Shown in pieces: positions 1-14,038 of a stretch of 64,000 nt of DNA. A program made the position numbers and the translations under genes. Under the pieces are notes generated by a model. That model did not search any database and was not told the origin of the DNA. It was given only the letters and a program-made list of their open reading frames with translations. Each line of letters starts with the position of its first letter. Position 1 is the stretch's first letter. The DNA is from Luscinia megarhynchos. Taxonomy: Eukaryota > Chordata > Aves > Passeriformes > Turdidae. The stretch spans positions 13,866,360 through 13,930,359 of the forward strand of contig JAPFBE010000003.1 of assembly GCA_034336665.1 (NCBI GenBank). The letters run 5' to 3'.

Positions 1-1960
1 TGTGGCCAGGTTGGTCCTGTGAGTAGTTGAAAATGGAGCTCCTTGTAGTTGTGACAAGTACTGTACATAGGGCAGTAATAAGTCACATAGATTCTGTGGA
101 TATTGTGGCACAAACCCAACAGATCCAAAGATGTAGGCAGTCTTTCCCCTCCTAGGAGACAGAGAGGATTTGAGTTCGGACAGCAGCATCCCCATCCACA
201 CCAGAGCCCATCAGTGTAATGTCTCCTGTGATGGCACTGGCATGACATATAATTTTTTTATTTTTATTTTTATTTTTTGTTTTTGTTTTGTTTTATTTTG
301 TTTGATCTGAGATCCTATCCTTTTCCCCCTCAATATCTAGCCTTATATGATGGCTTTGTAGTGTTGGCATTTGTCAGTGTCAACTTCTTCTCCCCTTCTG
401 TTCTGCTTTATCTATCTGTGTACAGGAGATACAAGTCCTCCTGTCCATGACCTTTGCCTTTCCCTTGTCTTATATCATTAACACTCAATTACCCTCATCA
501 AAACAGGCTAATTCCTATATATTGGCAAGGCCAAAGCTCTGTGAAATCAAAGGTGAAACTCCAACTGACTTCAGCTGGAGCAAAAAAGTGGATCAGATAA
601 ATCAAAGAATTTGAGGAGAAAAGCAAAGCAGAAGGCAGAGACAGTAAGTTCAGCCTAAAAGGAACTCCAAAATGATTAAAAGCTTCCAAAGATCTTACAC
701 CTTCCTAGATATACAGGCAACATTTAAGATGACATGTCTACCCTTAGGACTGAAGCCTGACACAGATACCACCCACCTCAATAAATGCTGTTCTGCTAAT
801 TATAAGGCTTCTTCAAAGCTGGAGTGTGTGGGCACTGGCGGGTTAGCCACTGGCTGTAACTCAGTTCTGTGTTCTGTGACGGGTGTTCATTGGTGGCTGT
901 GTGGATTTCCTTCCAAAGCCCTGGTTTCTGAGCCGTGTCCCTTTTCAGTGGGATGCCCTGATGGCACCCAGCTCTGCCGTGCAGGACAGCGTGGAGCCAG
1001 CTCTGCCCACCAGGTCTGCTGCCTTGCAGGGTCTGCTTCCATCCTGCAGCACAGCTCCTGCTCAGAATAGCAAAACCACCCAACAGGTAGCATGCTGATT
1101 GCTGAATTAGCTATCAAGTGAACTGCTCAAAGCAGAGATAGGGCCAGCTGAGAGAGGCAAGAAGCTCACTGCTCTGATGGCTGGGCTAATTCTCCACCTC
1201 TGAGAGTTTTATTGCCTACTGCTGCACGAGAGTGTTCAGGCACTGAGCAGCTTCCACTGCACGAATAAAAGAGTTTGGGGATCTTTTAGCAGGAAACATC
1301 ACATTTTACAGTCCCAACCTATTTTTCTTGCTAGTAACTGTGGACATTAATTTTAAATTTCTCATAATTATTTTAAACATACCATAATATCAAACCCTGA
1401 TGAGTAATCCAAATACTCAAAAATCTTATGGTATATCCCTTCCTGCAAAAACTCTATGGTAAACTATTTTATGGAAGAAATGAGAGATGACCTTCTATGC
1501 CTTAAGACATTTTAGATCATGAAAGACATGAGCAATTAAACTGCTTTCTGCTTGGAACTGCTAAAATGGTCAAGAAGAGAAATAGTTCTGGTGCCTCATA
1601 GAAGGTCAGTTCTTTCCCATATGAGTCAATTTCTTTCCTTGCCTGACTATTCCTCACCCAACTTATTTACATGACCATATATATGCTTAAGCTGTAGAGG
1701 AAATTTCAGAAAATAAGTCCTTTTCATGTGTCACTTTCTGGATTGAAACTCTAAATGGTATTTTTAATAAAATGGAACATAAGTGTTTTTTCTCTTTATG
1801 AGAGTGAGAGTGATCTCCCATAGAAAGTTCTTTGAGGTCTGTTTATGAAGAGTGCCACATAAAAAAAGCGATCTTGATTCTTATTTATTAACTTTATGTA
1901 TTTCTGGCAGTTACATATTTTATTACCTTTAGATTCAGTGACTAGGCCTCTTAATACCAT
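1..1960. other. Unique non-coding stretch
   Basis: AT-rich sequence with no recognisable gene or repeat apart from the T-rich tract at 250-305. The segment 800-1100 is richer in GC and is open in several overlapping frames on both strands. None of those frames has plausible protein composition or splice context, so I read it as low stop density and not as coding sequence. Confidence 0.6.
250..305. repeat. T-rich low-complexity tract
   Basis: A run made of T4-T7 blocks separated by single A or G, first TTTTTA-like and then TTTTG-like units. It may be a decayed poly(T)/(TTTTG)n simple repeat. No retroposon body is visible beside it. Confidence 0.75.
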
Positions 1961-3056
1961 GGAATCATAGAATAGTTTGGAATGAAAGGGACCTTGAAAA
2001 TCATCTAGTTCCAATCTCCCTGCCAGGGGCACTTTTCACTAAACTTTTCACTAAATGCTCACAGCTCCATCCAATCTGGCCTTGAAAACTTCCAAGGGAT
2101 GGGGCATCCACAGCTTCTCCAGACAACCTTTTCCAGTGTCTCACCACCCTACCAGTGAAGAATTTATTTCTAGTATCTAACCTAAACCTACCCTCTTTCA
2201 TCTTAAAGCCATTCCCCCTTGTCCTACCCCCAGATGTGCCTGTGAAACGTTCCTCTCCAGCTCTCTTGTAGGCCCCTTAGGTACTGGGAAGCTGCTAGAA
2301 GTTCTCCTAAGAGCCTTTTCCTCTCCAGGATGAACAATCCCAACTCTCTCAGCCTTTGTAGAAGAGGTGCTCCAGCCCTCTGATCATCTCCCTGGACTCC
2401 TCTGGATTCACTCCAGGTCTGCATCCTTCCTGTTCTGGGGAGCCTGGAGAAGGATGCAGCACTACAAGGGTAGTTCATTGAGAGCAGAGAAGAGCAGAGC
2501 AGAGCAGAGCAGAGCAGAGGGGCACAATCCCCTCCCTGGCCCTGCTGCCCACGCTGCTTTTGAAGCAGCCCAGGATGTGGTTGGTTTCTGGGCTGCAAGG
2601 GCACATTGCTGGGTCCAGTTGAGCTTTTCATCAACCAGGAAACACAAGTCCTTCTCCCCAGGCTGTTCTTAATCCATTCTCTGCCCAGCCTGTGCTTGTG
2701 CTTGGAATTGTCCTGACCAGGTGCAGCCCCTTGCACTTGGCCATGCTGAACTTCACGAGGTCTCTGAAGCCTGTCAGGATCCCTCTGTGTGACATCTTTT
2801 CCCTGCAGTGTGTTGACCACCACACAGCTTGGCATTGTCAGCAAACTGTGAGGTTAAACAGTGCTGATCCCAATACCAACTTCTGAGGAACACACTGGCC
2901 TTCACCTGGACATTGAAACATTGACACAACTCTTTGAGTGCGACCATCCAGTCAATTTTTTTATTTACCAAGTGGTCAGTCTGTTAAATCCATGTCTCTC
3001 CAGTATATAGACAAAGATGTCATACCTGAGTATCAAATGTTTTGCGTGATGTGTTG
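1961..3056 (-). mobile_element. CR1 LINE, 5'-truncated 3' part, degenerate
   Basis: On the minus strand the sequence ends in the CR1 tail, seen on the plus strand as ATCATAGAAT at the left edge. It is preceded by the usual CR1 3' UTR blocks. Further upstream lies a decayed ORF2 C-terminus. In different minus-strand frames one can read an FADN-A-KLCG block (2834-2845 for FADN), a KCKGLHL block and an LVDEKLNWTQQCAL block, matching the reverse-transcriptase end of CR1. The catalytic FADD-type box has become FADN, and the reading frame shifts several times, so the copy is dead. The right edge near 3056 is where CR1 resemblance fades, and is approximate. A 5-bp simple repeat sits inside it. Confidence 0.93.
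2491..2519. repeat. (AGAGC)n microsatellite inside CR1
   Basis: About six tandem AGAGC units lie where the other CR1 copy at 17686-18200 has only a short GAGAGC-like stretch. This suggests local expansion after insertion. Confidence 0.85.
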
Positions 3057-6000
3057 CTGTAGGACTTATTTTCCAAACATCACTTAATTTTGTTTATGTT
3101 TTCTGAATTTTAAAATTTGCTTCCTCTTTTTATTTTCTTTTTAAAGCATGCAGATCTCTGAGATTTAAAAAGGTCTTCTATACAACAATTATCTTGTCTA
3201 GAAGGAGATCAACATAAAGTTTGAGAATGAAAATAAAATGTAAAGGTGACACAAAAATTCCTACCACTGAAACTGTGAAACTTTCTTTACCAAGCACTTA
3301 ACTAATTCTTGTTGATGAAAATTTACTTTCCTGTAATTTCCACTTCTGTTGTCACTGATTAAAGGAGTATCAGGAGGACTTGTTGAGGTAAATGCAGATG
3401 TTTTAAGCATCATAAACTAGACGTAAGAAAGGAAGAGAGAGCAGTGTTTCTCAGTGAGAGAGCCCCTCTGCTGTGTATGGTGCTGTCCCAGCATGGCCAA
3501 TAATTTTGTTTGGCTCTTTATCCCTTCTCTGAGGGGGATGAGCTGTGACTGAGGCTGTGGCCATCCATGGAGCTTGTGACACCCTGGGGAGCCCAGAGCT
3601 CTGGCACCTTTGCTGGCAGGAAAAGCACTCACACTGGGTGGCAGAAGGGAACCAGCTTTGCATGGTTCTGCTTTTGGTTGCAGCTGGAAACACTCAAAGT
3701 GTGAACTAGTGAAGCAAACCAAACACAGGACAAAAAGCCCCCTTCAAAACACAGTTTCTAAGTTGTGATAACAGTAATGCTGTATTACTCCATGTCATTC
3801 GAGGATGAAAAAAGAAAGGGAAAGGGAAGGGAAATTTGCTTTTGAGATATGTATTTATTGAAATTTTTCAAATCAGTGAGACTTCTTTTCACAATCTGAA
3901 ATATAAAAACTTATATTTTATGGATCTGGAGGCCACGAGCTAATTACTTGTTTAGGAAACAAACCTGTGAATTCAGCAGCTGGGGATATGCATATGAAAA
4001 TCTGACCATACTGACTTTTGTGGTGCATACCAGTCAGTGAACTGGTATTATAGTGCCTGTGATTTTCAAGAACAATTTTCCATTCCTTCTTTGAGCAGTG
4101 ATGGCCCATGGTTAATTTCAGGATGATTCTGGAGACACGGCTACCGAAACCAAAGTGAGACTGCTGTGCAAATACAACAGTTTTCCATTGAAATAGGTCA
4201 GTTCTCCAACATGATCAGCAGCCTGCTTAATACCCAGATATTAAGCTAATTGGATTGTCCAGATACCAGATACAACAATCTTTTGTATTCTTAGGAATAA
4301 TTGTGGAATTACAACTTTCCCATAGGTTTAGCAGTTCTCTCCCCCGTCTCTTTCCATTAAAATAATTCAATCCTATTTCAGAAGATAACCTTGAGAAAAT
4401 GAGGAAGATACAGGCTTTGCCTCTATCTTAATAAAGGTCTGATATGAAGGTTTAATTAAGAGAGAGAAAATACCCAGGAATGAACACAGGCTTTAAAGCA
4501 AAACAGACCTCAAATAAGTGAAGTAAGAATCACAAATGTGATTCAAAAGGTCCCCCTGCTGAGACAGAGCAGAGTTTCTCACTGAAGCTTGAGATCTGTC
4601 ATAGTCATTTTCCATTTTCCATCTGTGATGTCAGTTCTTATCCTCTCTTTTTCCTTGTTCTCTCTTGGCTTAAAAGGCTAAGAAGTTTTTTCCAGCCTGT
4701 TTCTCTTTTTTGAGCTTGATGACTCTTTTCTTGTGGCATTGTGGTACTGAGGTTTTGCTCTCGGGTATTTTTTGTAAGAGTTTTAAACACCTGACATTCC
4801 CACTAGTCCGTCTTTCATTGCATTAGAAAAAGCAAAGAAGAAGCTGCTACATCTGCTGTGTTAGCCCTCTATATTCTACTGGGGACACAAGGTTTTCTGT
4901 CAACTGTCCTACCAAAGAAAAAAGTAGAGGGATACAAAGAAGGGAGAAACTTAAGTTGCCTGATCTGATGTCTTCTCTGATGATTTTGTAGTGGGCTTGT
5001 CTTGTTATGCATGAATATATTAAATCTCTCCCACCTTGATAATTTTAACTGTACAAATCTCTGAGAAAAAAAAATTAAATATATTGCACTCAAGGGATTT
5101 CAGAGCAAAGAAAGTGAAATCCCACTATCTTGTTTATTCATGGGTGCATCCTTCTCTTGAGCTTCTGAGGTTTTGGCAGTAGGGCTTAGTGAAGGACTCC
5201 TAGGAAAAATTGTCTTACCTCATGAGGCAGGTGTGACATTGAAAACACACTACTTTTCAGGGAGGTGGTCTTGAAGGTGTGCATATACAATTGAATGTTT
5301 ACTCAACAACTAGCCTTTTTCCAGAATTTTAGATTTGGTCTTATAAAATCTCATGGTGTTAGAATACTTTTACTCTTTCATTTGAGTCTAACAGCATTAT
5401 AGTCACATCTTTGTCTGTACTGCACTGAAGATAATGAGAAGCTATTACTGGGATTTCTACATGATGCTACTATGATGCAAATGTATTGCTTGGATTCCTA
5501 GATGATGCTGCAGTAGATATAAATGCTAGGAAACATTTTAAATTTATCTTTGGCTGACAGACTGGTTTGAAAATGTGGTTGGCCACTAAAGGGGATGTTT
5601 TTCCCAAGCTAGATTTATTTGTTCTAAGAAAGAAGTTTTAAAAGCCAGTGAAATATTCCCAGGATAATTCATACACAGCTGACTGAATAATTCATCATGA
5701 ATAATGTATTTAGATTTTGCCTCTCTCTTCATAAGGAGATTAGGATATTCTCAGATACATTAATTATTCAAACTAATACTGAGCTTTCTCATCTTCCCCC
5801 TCCAAGGGTTCGATTCTGTCACCTTTACTCAAGCTGAGTAGCATTTTCTGTTGGGAATTGTGCTGATTTTAGTGGCAGTTCCTGCACAGCATGGTACAGG
5901 GGAGAGCATCTGGACGTAAGTGGAAAGGTTACAAGCACTTGTGAATATTTGATAGTTGTACTTGGAAGCTGCCCCTGCATAGGATAGCTATGCAAATCCT

Positions 6001-9000
6001 AAGAGATATTTTGTTAGCTCTTATAACTAACCATTGCAACCCTCAATTTATTAAACATACAATTCAAATTTTGATTGCAGCTGAGAGGCGAGCTAACATC
6101 TTGATTTCCACAAGCAGTGGAGCTCAGCTTTGAACAGTTTGCTGTTGACAGAAAGTGAACAAAAAAGATCAAAAATGAAGACTTCAAGAAATGTGCTTGA
6201 GTGTGCAGTCACTCAGAATTTCTCTTGTTACCAGCATTGCTTCTGGGGACTGTCCACAGGCCCTTTTTCAGTATTGAAAAAAATGCATTAATCACCTTTG
6301 TGTCTTCCTGTTCCCTGTGACTGCAGTTCTTTCTGACAAATATTTTTAATATAGACTTGGCCTTTGACTGGGCAGATGAGGCTTCCCTCTGAACTTCCAG
6401 CAGTAGTGACTAAAAGAAGAGCTGGAAGTGCAGATTGAGGTTCACCACCACTGCAGCACACCCTCACAGATGCTCTGCAGCTATTGGTGCCACCCCTTTT
6501 TGCCAAGGAAACTTCATCCTGGTGGCTCTGTGGGATGGTGTTTTCAGCTCCCTGGCTAGCTGTGCTCCCAGGTCATCTGCTGTTCCACCCACCCAGCTAA
6601 GGTTTTAAAACCCTTCTCAGCAAAATGTTTTGGTTAACAGTTTTGTGTTTTATAGTTAACTGTGGTGGGCTGAACTGAATATTTGGTCTTTTTGAAAGAA
6701 AAGTGTAACTTTTATCTAAAAATCATACCATCTCTTCCAGTGACTAGGTCAGAAAACCTCTCTTTCAACACTCTGCCAAGATTTCTCCTTCTCCTTGGGT
6801 TAAAACCAAGAGTTACCTCAGAGGGGAAGACTTTGGACTAAATATAGACTGTATTCTTACATAAAAATGTAAGATATTTTATGTAAGAAGATTATCCAAT
6901 ATTTTATACACCTACATTTTCTCCATGTGGGGAAAATGAAAAGTTCTGCCAATGTGAAGTATAAAACCTGTAATAAAACCTTTGGAGCAAAGTGTTGTGC
7001 CTCCAATATGGGGATTGCAGCCTTCTGTATGATGAAGCAAGGGCACTTTATCAATACATGTATTTGCAGCTGATATGTTTGCAGTGTCTGCACTGGAAAG
7101 TGGTTGCCTGGCTCTATTAAAGTTCAAGCCAGACTGGAATTGGCAGGTTTAGAGTGCTTTGAACCTGGTCCAACACTAATTTGATGGACAGGGTTGGAAT
7201 AAGGCAGTTTAGTCTGTGACAGTAAAACAAATACAAATAGTCTCCTGGCTCTCTGATGGTGTTTACAAGAGTATTAAAATGATTTCCCACTAATGACACA
7301 CAGTTGTAGGGATTGCAGCACTATGTCATGAGGGTAATGCTGCTGCTACTGTGGTGTGGATCTAGAGAGACCCAAAACAAAATGCCAGCAGAAGCAGAAC
7401 ATACAATGCCAGAAATTATATTCTAGCAAAATAGAATCAAAGTGTTGCTGCTGTGCTTCATAAAAAGAGAGGAGATAAATGCAGGAAGTGTTGCTTTCAC
7501 ACTGGCCTTGCCTGATTCTCTAGTGATGTATTTGTTATTATTTACCTGGTATGCAGAGACTTGGTTTTAAATCTCCCCTCTGTACGGCTCAAGTACCTCC
7601 TCCATATCAGATTCCTTGCTTTTTGTGTTAATTCATGGCATGCTTTCTATATAACACACATTTAGGTTCAGTTGAAGATTTGCTAATTTAAGCTTGATAC
7701 GATAATTTATTTTTAAAGGAAGTTTGATGCTTGCCTTTCTGTAACCACCACATTTTCCCCCAAATGAAAGGCAATAAAACAATGTTTAGAAGTATTTATG
7801 CATACATACACTTTGAACAAATGCTGCCTCAGAAAGCAGAGAATTTTATATCTACCCTCTGGGCTTTTTCTCTGCCATAATGCAGGTTCTTATGTGACAG
7901 CAGTGCCCTTATTCCTTGCAACCACCAGCACTCATCTGGTTCAGTGGAAATATAGAAGCCTCTGATTTCTTTTTGTTCAGGACAGAAGTTGTGTTAACCT
8001 TGCAAATGCAGTGAATGTCAAATCAGTAAACTGCTGACTTGCCTAGCATCTGTCTTCTCAGTCTATTCATGCCATAGCTGTATGTTAAAGAGCACCATAA
8101 ACCACTTATGACTGACCCATTCTCTGCAAACAAAGCAAAATCTGCAGATAATACAAACCATAATTCCACATGACAGTAGGTTGCAGACTGCTCACCTAGT
8201 ATTTTTAATGAAAGATGAACAATAAACACTTTTTAATCTCATTAATAATCTGCATATTATTCATATTAATAGATCTGGTACCTGAAAACTCATAAATATC
8301 ACTAGATACTGTGATACTGGCCTTGCTGTGAGTGCTTTATGGGTTATAAATTACTTTAAATAATCATTTGACACAGGTTTCAGTAGAGCTGCACTGAAAA
8401 GCCCTCCCTCCCTCCTAGTCTTTAAAAGCATCACAAGGCTATAATGATGCTGAAAACTGGCACTGATGGAATTGAAAACTGTAAAATTGGAATTGATGTG
8501 TGACTTGGAGGTTCAGATTTTGTGATGTTTCCCTCTTGTGCTTTGTGCAAGAATTCTCTGGTTTTCCTGCTTCAGATTTTTAATGTGATTTTAGGGATTT
8601 ACTTTCCCCTGGAGACTGAATTTTTGAGAATCTTTGCAAAGATTCTGAAAAACATGGTTGCTATGGAGGCTGTGGAGAGGAGGTATGGAGTGGGGGAGAC
8701 ATTTAAATTGCTGTTACTACAGCTCATTTGTGTACCTGATCCATTCACCTCCCACAACATCTGATTGGATCACTGATGTCTCCCTATGATGAACCAGTAA
8801 GGAAAAGATTAAACTATCACATCATTAAAAAGATTTTAAAAGTTAAGGCATTAATAGGGTTTAGAAGATGACAGATGTTCAGTTGGACAGGAATGGGGAA
8901 TTTCAGAATTTAGGATTCCCTTCCTGGTCTTTTCCTTCAACGTTTTTGGATTGTAATGAGTGTTCTCAATGTAACTTCACTTAGGTTCACCACAGGGGGG

Positions 9001-9774
9001 GAAATACTAACAGGCATGATTAGTCATAGAGCCAGTGGAGTTTCAGCAAATTTGGAACCCAGCACAAAAGAGAAAAAGCAAGGTTTTAACTGAATTTTTC
9101 TGGGCGAACCTAAGGCTTATTTACAGCAACATCACCCATCAAGAGACTACTTCCCCCACTGCTTTTCTGTTAGGCACACTGCCCTGTGTGCCAGCTCTGG
9201 TGGCTTCACCGGGCTTTTCATGCTGTTCTAATCACTGTGCCCTGTGCACGGCAGGAGGCAGCCAACAGCCCATGACGACACCTGCTTTTCTGGGGCCAGC
9301 AACAGAAAGCAGAATTAACTCTGCATCCACTTGAATTTTGTTGTCTCAAAACTTCAGCCTGGGATGCATTGATAATATTTCCAGCTGGAGAAAAACCAAA
9401 AAAGTCTGCTATTACCCAGGAGTGTTATTTTGGGTTCCGTGTGTTCTCATTGCTTGTAATTGTCAGGATTAAGAATAGTTTTGAGGTTTCATCTCTATCT
9501 AGTTCAGCTTGTTCTCAGGATTTACACTGCACTAGGTTGCTGCAGTTCATATTCCCCTTGCTCTGCTCCCTCCCCATATATTAACCAATCACCAGGATTA
9601 ATGCATTCCTGAAAGGTAAGGAGCAGAAGCCTGTCTCCTTGACAGCAGGGGACAAACACATAATAAATACATAAAAATAAACATAAATAGTTAGAGCCAG
9701 CAGATTGTGCTGGCAGTAAAGTAGGGTTTGCTTAATGCTTTATGGAAATGAAAGCTCTATCTTCTGTCTTCACT
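3057..9774. other. Unique non-coding stretch
   Basis: No gene, LTR or CR1 is recognised. The sequence is AT-rich with scattered homeodomain-type words (for example around 5660-5790 and 8230-8300). Short open frames of 60-100 codons occur on both strands at chance density. Splice-like words such as GTAAGT at 5916 have no convincing exon attached. Confidence 0.6.
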
Positions 9775-9940
9775 GCCATCATTAAGAGAACCCTTTTAAT
9801 CTCCTCTCTGAACTTGATTATCATTTCCATAAACATAAAATATGCTGCTTTAACTCTAAGTTCCTCCCCCAGATTAATGTCATTGAAAGTAATAGCAATT
9901 AGAATAAGAAGCTGTCCAGGCAGGCACTGCAAGTGAGGAT
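9775..9940. promoter_or_regulatory. Possible conserved non-coding element (weak)
   Basis: This segment is free of simple repeats and is open on both strands at once. It carries TTTAATCTCC, GATTAATGTCATT and AGCAATTAGAAT words that resemble homeodomain-site clusters. There is no splice framework. The regulatory reading is inference from composition only. Confidence 0.2.
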
Positions 9941-12900
9941 TCAGATAACAAAGGAACAGAAGTTCAGCAGCTGGTATGACACGGGCAGGAATAGCACTTC
10001 CAACAGCCTTCTCCACATCAGTTGCTCTTCCCCTGGCACCTGGCTGGTGATGGAAGTTAGATCATGTGTGGCCATCCAGGGTAAAAAAATATTTTGCATA
10101 GGTCTTACAGACCCGCTTATCTTATGGGACTTGACAGAGGTGATTGATCTGAACCTGGCAGAGGCTCAGTGCAGAAATATAACATGGTACATGAGTTATT
10201 GCAATATGAATTAAGTGCTATATACAGATATAAAATGACTAACTGCAATTGTTCAACTAGAAATAAAGCAAGTAGAATTCTGTGTGCTAAGTTTCATCTC
10301 ACTGTCTTAAATTATGCATCCATGTAGCAGAGAAGCAAACCCAACATAATGGTGATATTGTCCAGTGAGCTACCATCCTCCAGGAATGTGCCAAACCCGA
10401 TCACAATAACATCCAGCTGTCTTCTGTGCTGGGTAAAATTATTTTCTGATCCCAGGTAGGCTTCTGAGGGACCAGTGGGAGCTTTTGTCTTCTGTGAAGC
10501 AGAACATTTGGAAACTGTGAATGAAAGTTCTATGCTTGTAGACATTGCACCTAGCCCTGCTCTTAGTTTGTAAATGTCAGACTCAGTGCTCAGCTTATCC
10601 ATGAGCTCTTCATGATTCTCTGACAGCAGGGAAAGAGAGCATTGCTGGTGTAACTGGCTGCTCCCCAGTTTCTGTGCCATGGCAAAGTGCAATCCTGCTG
10701 ATCTGGGTGGGGCTGCAGGAGCAATTGTCTATGCCCCATGAAAGCTGGGGAGTGTCATGGACACGGAGAGGAAGGGCCTCTCTGGAATAAGCTATCTGTC
10801 TATGCCTTTTAGGCCATCTTCTTAACATGATAGGAAAATAAACAACTTCTGGGGTCTGACCAGTTCTGGAATAAAAGCAGCTGAGAGCCAGGAGGCAAAG
10901 TGAGGAATGAAATGACCGTTTCCTGACTTTTCCTACACCTTCATTTCCACTGGCAACAGGTTACAATTGGCAGCAGTTTTAGTTACAGTTTTAGGTTTTT
11001 ATATGTTTACTTAGCAGCTCTACGGATGGCTTCAGATCAGATGTTGTTATTTTACACCTGTGGGATAAGATAGAGCTTATGGTAGAGATTACACTGAGTA
11101 ACTAAACAGCCTTTCCCTTTTGCAGTCTTAGGGGCTTGCTCTGAGAACTGCTCTTTGGGGACTGATCATTCATTTCAGAAAATAGGCTGCAGGAGTTTCC
11201 TCTTCTTTGATGGTCCAATTCCACTGTTAAGTGGCCAAATAATTTTTACAAAAGCCCTTGTTTATGTAAAGAATAGATGTTCAGGCTACATTTTCCATAA
11301 TTCAGGTCTGACATTTATCCTAAGCGTTCTGTTACTTGAAGAAACTGTGTCATGGTAAACAGTAAAAAATGCGGCTGGCCTGTGAACATCCTCAGAAGAT
11401 GTAGGCTAGGACAAAGCCACAGGTGTAAAAGGAGAAATGTATTCTCATCATACTTTCTCCTGTTTCAGGGTACCACACTTCTGATCCTTTGTTGTTGTTT
11501 CTCTCCTCCACACCTCAAAACATGTGGACTTGCAATAAAAAAACTTTGAGGCAGTGACACAAGAAGAAGTTAGCCTGTGCCTTTGCTAAAGCCACTGGGC
11601 AGCATGAACAAGCCAGTGCAGGAGAAAACCTCTTGAGGTGGGCTGTACCAACTTTCTGCAGAGAGCAAGGAAGACTTGGTAACTACCTGGTCCTTTCTTT
11701 GCTCCAGGAATAGTGCAACTACATGCTGTCCCTTCTCTTGGGCAGATGGCGATTTGGATGGTAATCTTGCAGTGAGTCCCTCCTGCTCAGCTTGTTCATG
11801 CTGTAAATGGAAAGTATTTTCCATGTGCATGCGCTGCGCTGACTCCCAAACGTGTGAAACAAGGACTGTACCGAGATCAGATTTAATCTAAAAACTTAAA
11901 AATAGCACAGGGAAGATAAACCTGGAATAGCTCCCTCCATCTACCGTGTCCTGTGCTTAGCACTTCCTTTCACCCTGCAGCCCAGCCCATCACTCCCATG
12001 TGGTGTCACCGTCGCCATAGCATATGTTAGTTACTGGACTGGTGCCAATGGTTTGCAGTGAAGTAGCACATAGTTTTTGCATATAACCCTTCTGATAAAA
12101 TTCTGCATGGTTTCTTTGCTGTGACTCAGTTAATTGAATCCTTCTTGTATGAGAAAAATGGAAGAGTACATGGGACAAAATACCAAAGTATCTAAATCTT
12201 GTGATGTTCTGCAGGTACCCTGATTAAAAATACTTCAGACTTGGTGCTGTTGTTGTATGTGAGACAAAATGGCAGGTAAAAATCTGCATTACTGGTAGGT
12301 TTTATAAGGTCAGCTGTCATCTGAACGCCAGCTATGAAGAATCAGCATTTTAAAGAAATACTAGTAGCTCTTTTCGTACCCCTTTTAATCTTAGCTTTAC
12401 TCCTGGCCTTATTCACGTCATGGACTGTGAGTTCATGCAAGGTGACAAACTGGGACCTTAAAAATGCACCATTTCTCTGCTGTTACATATACACAAGTTT
12501 CATGAACTTTACAATAGTCATGGCCAAAAAGCATTAGAAAAAAGAAATCTCTAAAGTTACTCTTGTTTTTTGTATTCTTCAGAATTAAGCTATGTCAGGT
12601 ATTTCTGAAAATGAACAACACCCTTTGCAGTTTCACTGCACTGAGAGAAAACTTTGAGTTTGCTTTTATTTCCCCCTATATGTGAATTTTTTTTAAGCCT
12701 GTCAGGATACAACAACAGAGAAAAGAGAAGTAATCTTATACTCTGGAAAGATAATTGCCACAACAGTATATAAAGTTCCTCTTTTTTGGCTCAGTACTTG
12801 AATGCTTGAAGAAGATGGGTTGTAACTGCCCCCAAGCTCACTGAAAGGCACTTCATGTTCTCAGGGGCATTTATTAAACTGAAGATTCACCTCTCACACT

Positions 12901-13892
12901 GTACATGAGAAAGGTGAAATAATTATGCAAAAGAAGTGAGGAAGAAGGAATTACTGATCATTTATTAGTTCACATGCTACACATAGCATTTGTCCTAATT
13001 CACAAGAGAGCTTTTAATCTTGCTCAAACAAAGTACAAGTTCTTGCTCAAAAGTACAGGACCTTGCCTTGTGGGTCAGTGTGCAGGGGGTCTGAAGATCT
13101 GATAGACTCTGAAAACTACCTGTGGCATATCTTGACACAGAAAATGGAATGAGCACAGCACAGGTACTGAGTTGCCTCTTGTTCAGCTGATGCCTTTGAT
13201 GTTCTATGACAGTTTTTAGTGCTGATGCAGCAAAACAACTTCAGAATGTGCAAAACCATAGCAAATGCTGCAGGAGGATGCATCTGGAAACAAAATATCC
13301 CCGTCTGTCTAATTTGACCACATTTCTTCCCTTCCATGACAACCGCAGGCAGTACCTCTAAAAGCTTTTTGTTAGGATAGGATTGGCTTGGAGTTTCAGA
13401 AGAGACTCCAGCCCAGCCATGTGGGAGAGAGGGCACACATGCTGAAACCAGATGTGATTTTCCTGGGATAAGGGAGTGCCAGCCACTGTCTGATGATTTT
13501 TTATTGGATTAAAAAGTTTATGGGGCAGAAACCACTGTTGCCTAGTGTCAGGTTCTCCCCAGTACTATTGGCAGAAGAATGTGGGATTGTAATATCTATT
13601 GCTGTGCCCTCAGTGCCAGGACATGGCCTATGCAGAGGCTACCCATCTGTTCTGTCAGGTCTTGACACATTAAATTTAATAAAATCATATACATTTCTTA
13701 TTAACATATCCAAAATATATACAGTCATGCCCCATCTTTTGTTTTTTGAAGTAGAAAATATGTAAAACAACTTCAAATATATAGAACAACTGCTTGGGTA
13801 GGAAAAGTTAATTTCAAGTGCTTATAAGAAAATCAGTTGTAATGAATATATGATCAGAAATTGTCATATTAATTTTTACTTTTATTGTACAG
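9941..13892. other. Unique non-coding stretch
   Basis: No recognisable gene or mobile element. A 126-codon minus-strand open frame at 10312-10692 has no recognisable domain and no splice or promoter context, and similar lengths occur by chance elsewhere in the window. Confidence 0.55.
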
Positions 13893-14038
13893 GCAGAGTA
13901 CTACAGGATTTTGGAAATAAAGGAATACCACAAGGATCCAAATGGAGAGACCCACCCTTTCTGCTGCAAAAGAAAGATGCAAAGGAGACGTCTTCAGTCA
14001 GAGAGAGCCAGAAGTGGCACAAAGGGTCAGCCTTAATG
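13893..14038 (+). other. Candidate exon upstream of the CpG island
   Basis: A T-rich tract ending TTTTATTGTACAG precedes the segment, and a strong donor ATG|GTGAGT follows it, giving a 146-bp exon-like block. One frame is open right across it (reading ...GRVLQDFGNKGIPQGSKW...), entering in phase 1 and leaving in phase 0. A second frame reads AEYYRILEIKEYHKDPNG and then meets TAA just before the donor. I recognise no protein family in either frame. It could be an exon of a plus-strand transcript, an lncRNA exon, or a chance pair of splice signals. Being open in two frames argues against firm coding status. Confidence 0.25.

Noticed and set aside
2224..2844. 206-codon minus-strand open frame
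   Set aside because: It lies inside a CR1 element and runs mostly in the wrong frame relative to the decayed reverse transcriptase, so it is a repeat artefact.
10312..10692. 126-codon minus-strand open frame with protein-like composition
   Set aside because: No recognisable domain, splice framework or promoter. Frames of this length occur by chance many times in 64 kb.
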